Positions 6,020 through 10,945 of a stretch of 10,945 bases of DNA are shown here, one piece after another. Position 1 is the stretch's first letter. Each line of letters opens with the position of its first letter. The notes under the pieces are model-generated. The model was not told the DNA's origin and did not search any database. It saw only the letters and a program-made list of their open reading frames with translations. This DNA comes from Baffinella frigidus (lineage: Eukaryota > Cryptophyceae > Cryptomonadales > Baffinellaceae): positions 673,364-684,308 of the forward strand of contig MU646422.1 of assembly GCA_026770585.1 (NCBI GenBank), in the 5' to 3' direction. The translations under genes were made by a program, and so were the position numbers.

Positions 6020-6133
6020 TACCGGTTTCAAGGTTTTATGTACCGGTTTCAAGGATGTATCCATACATGAAGTACCGGTTTCAAGGTTTTGTGTACCGGT
6101 TTCAGGTTTCATGTACCGGTTTCAAGGTTTTAG
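6020..6133 (+). repeat. Five-copy GTACCGGTTTCAAGG minisatellite
   Basis: The motif GTACCGGTTTCA starts at 6020, 6040, 6072, 6093 and 6113, giving periods of 20, 32, 21 and 20 bases; the third interval has an extra GATGTATCCATACATGA. ACCGGT words also occur singly at 5577, 5783 and 5838. The 134-residue minus-strand open frame across this tract (5708-6112) is low-complexity and repeat-derived, and I do not count it as a gene. Confidence 0.85.
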
Positions 6134-6160
6134 TCAACTCGAGAAATACCGGAGACGGCT

Positions 6161-6262
6161 TGATGTGATCCGAAAGGAAGCATGGCCTTTTTACAGAACA
6201 AGTTCTGGTGTCCGCCTATGTTGGGAGCTCGAAGAATCTAAAGGACCTGCATAAAGGACCGG
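6161..6262 (+). repeat. Family A repeat, medium-length copy
   Basis: The copy starts at TGATGTGATCCGAAAGGAAG and contains CATGGCC, ACAGAACAAGTTCTGGTG, CCTATGTTGGGAGCTCG and a broken tail (CTAAAGGACCTGCATAAAGG). It lacks the further 5' part seen at 7672 and 9549. It lies directly before the perfect hairpin at 6271. Confidence 0.9.
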
Positions 6263-6270
6263 GGGCTTAT

Positions 6271-6325
6271 TGGTTTCTTCCCGAGTTGGGAGCGGTTCTA
6301 CAGCTCCCAACTCGGGAAGAAACCA
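6271..6325. repeat. Perfect 23-bp hairpin
   Basis: 6271-6293 (TGGTTTCTTCCCGAG onward) is exactly inverted at 6303-6325, with a 9-base loop. The arm word TTCTTCCCGA recurs immediately at 6328 as the left arm of the next inverted repeat, so the two structures share sequence and may be parts of one element. Confidence 0.9.
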
Positions 6326-6327
6326 TT

Positions 6328-6506
6328 TCTTCCCGATTGACTTTTCAAGTGTTTTTATCTGGCTTTTTGCTCCGCAGGCTGCCCGATTTCGGGCGACATC
6401 TCGGATAATTGCCCGAGAAACGGAAAACCCGCAATCGAAAGTCAATCGGTTCGAAGAGAGAACGTTCGCCGCGGAAAAATCACTTGTAAAGTCAATCGGG
6501 GAAGAA
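6328..6506. mobile_element. Inverted-repeat element of about 180 bp
   Basis: The left arm at 6328-6352 (TTCTTCCCGATTGACTTTTC then AAGTG) is inverted at 6481-6506 with about two differences. A third, partial copy of the arm, GAAAGTCAATCGG, lies inside near 6438. The inner parts also oppose each other (GTTTTTAT against GAAAAATC). Open frames across it on both strands follow the palindrome and are not convincing genes. A foldback or MITE-like element is the simplest reading, with no second copy in the window. Confidence 0.65.
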
Positions 6507-6830
6507 AAACGGAGACTGCACAGAGACCAACTCGGCCCCGAGTTTTTACCCTGAGACCTCAGACTACGAGGCCTCGTATGATACAAGCTCATAGGTAAAA
6601 AAACTGAGGATTTTGAAGGAAAATGTTGGGGTTTTCCGAAATTTTTGGGTGTCCACAAGGTGGACTACGAACCTTTCATCAAAAGTCAACTTACCTGAAG
6701 ACAATTAACGCAAGGTTTTTTTAATGCAAATTGGTCACGTAACAACCCGGAATCCGGGGTCAACGAACCCCTCGTAGCCCACCGAGTGGTTGGGGGGAAA
6801 ATTAGGGCATTTTTGACCTCTAGGGTTTTT
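6507..6830. other. Unassigned interval with several small hairpins
   Basis: There is no recognisable gene. Small inverted repeats include GGAAAA/TTTTCC near 6619-6637, GTCCAC-AAG-GTGGAC at 6651-6665, and a longer imperfect pair, GTGGACTACGAACC near 6660 against GGTTCGTAGTCCAC-like sequence near 6765-6783. Sequence next to the following family A tail includes AAAACCCTAG on the minus strand, a telomere-like word. Confidence 0.4.
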
Positions 6831-6912
6831 GTCCTTTAGGTCCTTGAGGTTCTTCGAGCTCCCATCATAGGCGGACACCGGAACTTGTTCCGCAGAAAAG
6901 CCATGCTTCCTT
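6831..6912 (-). repeat. Family A repeat, short copy
   Basis: In reverse complement it runs from GGAAGCATGGCTTTTCTGCG through GTTCCGGTGTCCGCCTATG and GGGAGCTCGAAGAACCTCAAG to CCTAAAGGAC. The 5' end stops near GGAAGCATGG, shorter than the copies at 7672 and 9549. Confidence 0.9.
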
Positions 6913-7291
6913 GTGGTTCTCGTTGAGTCGTCTTTTTTTCTCTCCCTGGGAAAAAAACGAAGACCGGAGACCGTTTTATACCCGGGAAAAAAGTCGGACC
7001 GCGGATTAAAATGTCCCGGTTCCGAACACTACAATTTTGTCGTTCACAGTTTAACCGAGCCCTCGACATTTTCGATCGGACTTCGCACGGTCCCGGCATC
7101 AGCGTGCCCGTGCGAAAAACGGCTCCAATTCCAGGCCCTTGAGGACTTGAGGAGACCAATTGGCTCCAATTCCTCGTCTGAAAAGGACGTTAACATCCGG
7201 AATTGCAGCAGTTTTCCGCACCGGGTTCCTCTTGGGGGATTCGCCCCCACAAATTCCCCTTGTCCACGCCATTTCCAGTAGGAACTACGAC
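6913..7291. other. Unassigned interval, single-copy sequence
   Basis: No family seen elsewhere in the window is present. TTCGCACGG and CCGTGCGAA form a small hairpin at 7082-7116, and GGCTCCAATTCC is repeated at 7121 and 7162. A 122-residue + frame spans almost the whole interval, but its residues suggest no domain and its codon choice does not resemble the candidate gene at 4978. I cannot rule out a real small gene. Confidence 0.35.
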
Positions 7292-7309
7292 GGGGGGGGG
7301 GGGGGGGGG
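7292..7309 (+). repeat. Homopolymer run of 18 G
   Basis: An uninterrupted 18-base G run precedes GTACC and the foldback at 7325. Run length in such tracts is unreliable in sequencing. It could form G-quadruplex or triplex structure, but nothing here shows a role. Confidence 0.85.
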
Positions 7310-7324
7310 TACCGCCAGTAATCT

Positions 7325-7555
7325 TCGGAGGACGCAGCGTCTCGGTGTTCGGGGGACCAGTAGTGATGAGCCCAAACTTATCTCAGAAAACGAGTTCTAA
7401 AACTCGTTTTCTTAAGTCAATTCCCTTACAATTTTGTCAACTTATGCGGAGAGTAAAGAATAAGTTGACGAATTTGTAGGGGAATTGACTTAAGAAAACG
7501 AGTTTTAGAACTCGTTTTCTGAGATAAGAACACCGAGACGCAGCCGGGCTCCGTT
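7325..7555. mobile_element. Long nested foldback (69-bp near-perfect arms)
   Basis: 7377-7445 is inverted at 7460-7528 with three mismatches in 69 bases and a 14-base loop. Each arm contains its own palindrome, GAAAACGAGTT-CTAA-AACTCGTTTTC at 7386-7411 and its counterpart at 7495-7520. An outer inverted pair, GCGTCTCGGTGTTC at 7338-7351 and GAACACCGAGACGC at 7528-7541, extends the structure, with an unpaired bulge at 7352-7376. It may be a foldback transposon, a recent inverted duplication or a hairpin RNA source. No gene overlaps it. Confidence 0.85.
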
Positions 7556-7671
7556 GTGGGCAGGCTCCGACAGGCTCCGATTGCTATTTCGCCAAGGCAC
7601 GGGTGTGGCAATACTGGCGAAACCTCTCTATATAAATCCAGGAATGGTGTCCAGGCTGAGATGATCCCCCG

Positions 7672-8070
7672 CTCCTTTAGGTCCTTTAGGTTCTTCGAGC
7701 TCCCAACATAGGCGGACACCGGAACTTGTTGTGTAGAAAGGCCATGCTTCCTTTCAGATCAAATCAAGCCCCCCTGTACAGAGGATCGCGGCAGAAACCG
7801 GCTAAAGGGTATCCTCATCGGGCATGTGACAGTGTTCCACGACGGATTCTAAACACACACACACTCAGGATAAAGCAAGTCGGCTGAAGGCCCATATGGT
7901 ATCCCATCGTAAGGCTCATATGAGCTCCAACCACGGATACCTCAGATGTCAAACCAAACAGATGTAGAGGTTTCCCCCAATGTACGGAAGTCAGCAAAGT
8001 TAAGGGGGACAGAAAGGTGGATGTGTTGAGGATTCTTCCAATGTACGGAAGTCAGCGACGTCAAGGGGAA
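7672..8070 (-). repeat. Family A repeat, longest minus-strand copy
   Basis: Read on the minus strand, it begins with two copies of GACTTCCGTACATTGG 61 bases apart. It continues with ATGGGATACCATATGGGCC, then CGACTTGCTTTATCCTGAG, GATGAGGATACCCTTTAGCC, GCGATCCTCTGTACAGG, GGAAGCATGGCC and GTTCCGGTGTCCGCCTATG, and ends ACCTAAAGGACCTAAAGG. The order parallels 675-1048 on the + strand, which supports one element of around 400 bases. The part from 7860 to 8070 is more diverged than the rest. No coding frame spans it. Confidence 0.7.
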
Positions 8071-8111
8071 TCCCAGCATCCGAAGATAACAACAGCAAAA
8101 TAGCAAAGTAC

Positions 8112-8209
8112 GCTGCAGGGAGGGAGGGGTGACACGCGTGCTGCAGGGAGGGAGGGGTGACACGCGTGCTGCAGAGAGGGAGGGGGTGACGCGTGCTGCA
8201 AGGGGGGGG
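8112..8209 (+). repeat. 28-bp GC-rich minisatellite
   Basis: GCTGCAGGGAGGGAGGGG starts at 8112 and 8140, with related units at 8168 and 8195, giving periods of 28, 28 and 27. Each unit ends GTGACACGCGT or GTGACGCGT. The G-clusters make the + strand a G-quadruplex candidate. Open frames through it on both strands merely mirror the repeat. Confidence 0.9.
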
Positions 8210-8296
8210 TGGTTGTCCTTTACACAGTGGGGGGAGGGTGCGTGTGGGGGATTTTCTCGTCCTCACTTCGCGGCTCGCCTGTCTGTCTGGATCCGG

Positions 8297-8362
8297 AGGT
8301 CCTTTCTAGGTCCTTTAGATTCTTCGAGCTCCCAACATAGGCGGACACCGGAACTGGTTCTG
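8297..8362 (-). repeat. Family A repeat, minus arm of a head-to-head pair
   Basis: In reverse complement it runs CAGAACCAGTTCCGGTGTCC, CTATGTTGGGAGCTCGAAG, then CTAAAGGACCTAGAAAGGAC. It is inverted relative to the next copy, with a spacer of about 40 bases (8363-8402) containing the 5' part of that copy. Confidence 0.9.
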
Positions 8363-8372
8363 TATGACTGAA

Positions 8373-8465
8373 TGTGATCCAAAAGGAAGCATGGCTTTTC
8401 TGCAGAACCAGTTCCGGTGTCCGCCTATGTTGGGAGCTCGAAAAATCTTAAGGACCTAAAGGATG
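8373..8465 (+). repeat. Family A repeat, plus arm of a head-to-head pair
   Basis: TGTGATCCAAAAGGAAGC and ATGGCTTTTCTGCAGAACC are followed by the conserved core and a tail ending AAGGACCTAAAGGATG. CAGAACCAGTTCCGGTGTCC is shared exactly with the opposed copy. A minus-strand fragment, AAGGAAGCATGGTCTTTC, follows at 8465-8486. Confidence 0.9.
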
Positions 8466-8530
8466 TAGAAAGACCATGCTTCCTTCGGAGATCGCTCCCC
8501 GAAGGATGCGATCCAGAAGACGCGCGTTCG

Positions 8531-8635
8531 TATCCCTTAAGTGGCCAGGGGGTCTTAAAAGACCCACGCCAGGTCCTAGGCAGGTCCTAGGGCCCTACGG
8601 TAGGACGTATGAGCCTACTCGCCACTCAAGGGATA
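8531..8635 (+). mobile_element. Family B palindromic element, copy 4 (105 bp)
   Basis: The ends are TATCCCTTAAGTGGCCA and GCCACTCAAGGGATA. GGTCCTAGGCAGGTCCTAGG and GCCCTACGGTAGG lie inside. The left inner part differs from other copies (GGGTCTTAAAAGACCC in place of GGTCAAATTTGACC), but both versions are palindromic and of the same length, so pairing is kept while sequence changes. TA lies at both ends. Confidence 0.9.
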
Positions 8636-8668
8636 TTCAACGCCGAAGAAGAAGGAGAGGATTGAAGA

Positions 8669-8756
8669 GTGATCCGAAAGGAAGCATGGCTCTTCTGCCG
8701 AACAAGTTCCAGGGTCCGCCTATGTTGGGAGCTCGAAGAACCTAAAGGACCTAAAT
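8669..8756 (+). repeat. Family A repeat, medium copy
   Basis: It starts at GTGATCCGAAAGGAAGC, carries the variant AAGTTCCAGGGTCCGCC in the core and ends ACCTAAAGGACCTAAATGG. It lies 33 bases after family B copy 4. Confidence 0.9.
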
Positions 8757-8838
8757 GGCCCAACAATCTTAACACAAGTATTTCTGGCAATTGCGGACAA
8801 CCCCCCAATAGTCTAATAATATGAATGAAAGGGAGGAT

Positions 8839-8918
8839 CCTAGGACCCTACGGTAGGCCTATGTCTAGGGCCCTATGGTGGTCTTAGGGGGGTGGGCGTT
8901 TCTTATCAGCGAGGCACC
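8839..8918 (-). mobile_element. Family P palindrome, one-ended copy
   Basis: The middle (CCTAGGACCCTACGGTAGG through CCCTATGGTGGTCTTAGG) is the reverse complement of the middle of 2826-2934, and the right end, CGTTTCTTATCAGCGAGG, matches a family P arm. The other arm is absent and is replaced by unrelated sequence before 8839. The right end lies nine bases from the tail of the next family A copy. Confidence 0.6.
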
Positions 8919-8926
8919 CCCGTAAA

Positions 8927-9043
8927 ACCTTTAGGTCCTTTAGGTTCTTCGAGCTCCCACCATAGGCGGACACCGGAACTTGTCCTGCAGAAAAGCCATG
9001 CTTCCTCTCGGATCACATCAGGCCCTCCGGTGTAGAGGATCGC
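8927..9043 (-). repeat. Family A repeat, longer copy
   Basis: In reverse complement it starts at GCGATCCTCTACACC, then GGGCCTGATGTGATCCGAG, AGGAAGCATGGCTTTTCTGC and the core with the variant CCTATGGTGGGAGC, ending ACCTAAAGGACCTAAAGG. It extends further 5' than 8669 but stops before the GATGAGGATACC segment seen at 7672 and 9549. Confidence 0.9.
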
Positions 9044-9154
9044 ATATTGGTGGATTGTCACCAGCAATATAACTCAAGTGGGCTCCTTTCTGAAGCCAAC
9101 TCCTCCATCCGGCTTCATGTGGTATGTACCCCGTGGCTTTTCCACGTGATTATA

Positions 9155-9259
9155 TAACACTTAAGTGGCCAGTAGGCTCATATGCCCCACCGTAGGGCCC
9201 TAGGACCTGCCTAGGATCTGTAGGGGGTCCTTTAAGACCTCCTCACCACTTGAGAGATA
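9155..9259 (-). mobile_element. Family B palindromic element, copy 5 (105 bp)
   Basis: In reverse complement the ends are TATCTCTCAAGTGGTG and GGCCACTTAAGTGTTA. GGTCTTAAAGGACCC, CCTAGGCAGGTCCTAGG and GCCCTACGGTGGGGC lie inside. The left boundary is ambiguous by two bases because the flank is TATATA. The length of 105 is kept despite many substitutions. Confidence 0.85.
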
Positions 9260-9302
9260 CCCCATTTGGCCACCATTCTGACGCACGCCTCTACTTCATC
9301 CA

Positions 9303-9448
9303 GATCTCAAAGGAAAACGGTTTTAATTCAAAACTTTCTGGTAATGAAATTTACTACAGGCAACGAGTTTTACTAGTAATATTAAAGCATTCGCGTAGTA
9401 ATCTTCATTGAATCCAATGATAAGTTAAAACCGTTTCCGCATTAGATC
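9303..9448 (+). mobile_element. Family C inverted-repeat element, copy 3 (146 bp)
   Basis: It shares with copy 2 the order GATCTCAAAGG, AAACGGTTTTAATT, GAAATTTACTAC, TACTAGTAATATTAAAGC, then TTCATTGAATCCAA and GTTAAAACCGTTTCC. The right arm is more decayed than in copies 1 and 2. It has the same orientation as copy 2. It lies 43 bases from family B copy 5. Confidence 0.9.
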
Positions 9449-9548
9449 CTATGAATCTTTTGAAGCGTCTGCATGTGGGGCTTAATCTACATGTATTTAT
9501 GTGGTGCTTAGAGAAACCCTCTCTACACTCATCTACTCTCATGTTTTT

Positions 9549-9692
9549 GTCCTTTAGGTTTAGGTTCTTCGAGCTCCCAATAAAGGCGGACACAGGAACT
9601 TATCTGCAGAAAAGCCATCCTTCCTTTCGGATCACATCAGGCCCCCCGGTGCAGAAGATCGCAGCAGAAACCGGCTAAAGGGTATCCTCATC
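9549..9692 (-). repeat. Family A repeat, long copy
   Basis: In reverse complement it starts GATGAGGATACCCTTTAGCC, then GGTTTCTGCTGCGATC, GGCCTGATGTGATCCG, GGAAGGATGGCTTTTCTGC and a core with CCGCCTTTATTGGGAGC. The tail is shortened to CCTAAACCTAAAGG. The 5' extension matches that of the 7672 copy, so both include the same internal segment. Confidence 0.9.
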
Positions 9693-9723
9693 ACCTGGCA
9701 CGTGTTCACTTGAGAAATAAATT

Positions 9724-9899
9724 GTGCGAGATAGAGAGGCAAAGGGAAAGGAATCGAGATAGGGAGAGGTAGAGGTAGAAGGAAAGGAAGAGAAAGAGGG
9801 AGGTGAAGAAGGAAATTAGAGGGAGAGGGAGTGACAGAGAGAGAGAGAGAGAGAGAGGGGGCACACCTGGGAGAGAGACAGAGATAAAGAGGGAGAGGT
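9724..9899 (+). repeat. Purine-rich (GA)n tract
   Basis: The + strand is almost entirely A and G, including an uninterrupted GA run near 9835-9856. Pyrimidines are rare except for a CACACCT interruption near 9861. The 87-residue minus-strand frame is made of serine and leucine alternations from the CT strand and is an artefact of composition. Confidence 0.9.
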
Positions 9900-9947
9900 A
9901 GCTTGCTGTTAAGGTAGAGTTGTCATGATAATCACACAGGGGGGCTT

Positions 9948-10039
9948 CATGTGATCCGGAAGGAAGCATGGCCTTCCTACAGAATCACTTCCGGTGTCCG
10001 CCTATGTTGAGGGTTCGCAGAACCTAAAGGACCTAAAGG
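9948..10039 (+). repeat. Family A repeat, medium copy
   Basis: CATGTGATCCGGAAGGAAGC begins it, the core carries CACTTCCGGTGTCCGCC and the divergent TTGAGGGTTCGCAGAACC, and the tail is CCTAAAGGACCTAAAGG. GATGAGGAT follows at 10048, possibly the start of another, lost copy. Confidence 0.9.
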
Positions 10040-10135
10040 CTGCATCCGATGAGGATGGTACGGTGCCAACAACTGGTATGCGAATTTCCACTCTCTGTCT
10101 GTTCTGAGTATGGATGCAAGGCTGACCTTGGGGAT

Positions 10136-10287
10136 GAACGGAGGTGGAGGGGAGAGAGGAGGGGGGGGTAGAGAAGGGGGGATTGGGGGAAGGGACCGGG
10201 GGGGGGCGAACCGGGGAAAGACCGGGGGAGAGGGACCGGGGGTTGAGGAGAGAGGGAATGTGTAAGAGACAAAGACAGAGAGAGAGA
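10136..10287 (+). repeat. G-rich purine tract abutting the telomere-like array
   Basis: Repeated GGGGGA, GGGACCGGGG and GAGAGAG words make up this stretch, which ends in AGAGAGAGA immediately before CCCTAAACCC. Multiple G runs on + make G-quadruplexes possible. The minus-strand proline- and serine-rich frame is compositional. Confidence 0.85.
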
Positions 10288-10945
10288 CCCTAAACCCTAA
10301 ACACTAAACCCTACACCCTAAACCCTAAACCCTACACCCTAACCCCTAAACCCTGAACCCTAAACCCTACACCCTACACCCTACACCCTCAACCCTGAAC
10401 TCTAAACCATAAACCCTTTACCAGAGACCTTAAACCCTTAACCCTAGACCCTACACCCTAAACACTTAACACTTAACCCTAAACCCTATACCCTAAACCC
10501 TGAATCCTCAACACTAAATCCTCAACCCTAAACCCTAAACCCTAAACCCTTCTCCTTTCTTCTTAAACCCTAAACCCTAAACCCTAAACCCTCGACCCTA
10601 AACCCTAAACCCTAAACACTAAACACTAAACCCCAGACCTTAAACCAAAAGCCCAAAACCCAAAACCCTAAACCATCAACCCTAAACTCTAAACCCTAAA
10701 CCCTCCCTCAACCCTAAACCCTGAGTCCTCAACCCCTAAACCCCAAACCCTAAACTCTAAAAACCTAAATCCTGAACCCTGAACACTAAACCCTCAACCC
10801 TGAACCCTAAACCCTACACCCTACACCCTAAACCCTGAACCCTGAACCCTGAACCATAAACCTTAGATCCTAAACCCTAGACCCTCAACCCTCAACCCTC
10901 AACCCTTAACCCTGAACCCTCAACCCTCAACCCTCAACCCTCAAC
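10288..10945 (+). repeat. Degenerate telomere-like CCCTAAA array to window end
   Basis: CCCTAAA heptamers mix with CCCTACA, CCCTGAA and CCCTCAA variants; the last 50 or so bases are mostly CAACCCT. A TCTCCTTTCTTCTT interruption lies at about 10550-10564. The C-rich strand is on +, as at 3026, so this is not the orientation of a right-hand chromosome end. It is more likely an interstitial or subtelomeric tract, and it continues past the window. Confidence 0.9.

Noticed and set aside
5708-6112. 134-residue minus-strand frame
   Set aside because: Its N-terminal third is the translation of the ACCGGT minisatellite and the rest crosses hairpins; no domain is visible.
6191-6658. 155-residue minus-strand frame
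   Set aside because: It spans a family A copy, a perfect hairpin and an inverted repeat, all of which explain the sequence better than a gene.
7377-7528. Bacterial-type rho-independent terminator or hairpin-telomere resolution site
   Set aside because: The stem is far too long for a terminator, no gene precedes it, and the context is eukaryotic; resolvase-type telomeres are not expected in nuclear DNA.
8476-8745. Recurring peptide KGSMA-L-NKF--PPMLGARRT from several family A copies
   Set aside because: The conservation is of DNA in both strands and in truncated copies; stops and frame breaks lie just outside, so there is no evidence for protein selection.
9706-9969. Serine/leucine-rich 87-residue minus-strand frame
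   Set aside because: It is the reading of a GA microsatellite and has no independent support.
269-10039. Family A as a tRNA-derived SINE
   Set aside because: I could not find convincing polymerase III A and B boxes or a tRNA-like head by eye, so only the general retroposon inference is kept.
10288-10945. True terminal telomere at the right edge
   Set aside because: The strand orientation is wrong for a right-hand end and the units are highly degenerate.

Overview
The window looks like repeat-packed, gene-poor nuclear DNA of a eukaryote, most likely subtelomeric or heterochromatic. Three degenerate tracts of the Arabidopsis-type telomere heptamer (CCCTAAA on the + strand) and one tract of a variant heptamer (ACACCCT) are present, together with short terminal-inverted-repeat elements, minisatellites, purine tracts and no operon-like gene layout. 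TTTAGGG telomeres occur in plants, many algae, alveolates and stramenopiles. The sequence does not let me choose among these, and I saw no lineage-specific marker such as a spliced leader, rRNA or tRNA.

Layout. Positions 269-1254 hold a block of related direct repeats ending in three 68-bp tandem units. Position 1366 begins the first copy of a 149-bp inverted-repeat element. Positions 1963-3405 contain a TA microsatellite, the variant telomere array, two copies of a 105-bp palindromic element, a second kind of palindrome that nearly abuts one of them, and the first long CCCTAAA tract. Positions 3406-3935 carry two short related coding-like scraps on either side of a 239-bp inverted-repeat element. 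Positions 4214-4855 hold three more inverted-repeat elements. Positions 4886-5480 are a GC-rich island with the only open frame I consider a plausible coding sequence (minus strand, 127 residues, two in-frame acidic repeats). Positions 5621-6506 are hairpins and an ACCGGT minisatellite. Positions 7325-7555 are a near-perfect foldback. From 7672 to 10039 there is a dense mosaic of the dispersed repeat (here called family A), the 105-bp element, the 149-bp element and minisatellites. The window ends in two purine-rich tracts and a CCCTAAA array running to its last base.

Four repeat families tie the window together. Family A has about fifteen copies or fragments on both strands. It has a shared 3' end made of a 9-bp CCTAAAGGA tail and variable 5' extents, as expected of a non-LTR retroposon. 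Family B is a 105-bp palindromic element with five copies of identical length. Family C is a 146-149 bp inverted-repeat element with three copies. Family P is a C-rich palindrome with two copies. None encodes a transposase here, so all would depend on machinery elsewhere. I found no convincing multi-gene system; the interest lies in the non-coding element families and foldback structures. All repeat comparisons were made by eye and have not been tested by alignment software.
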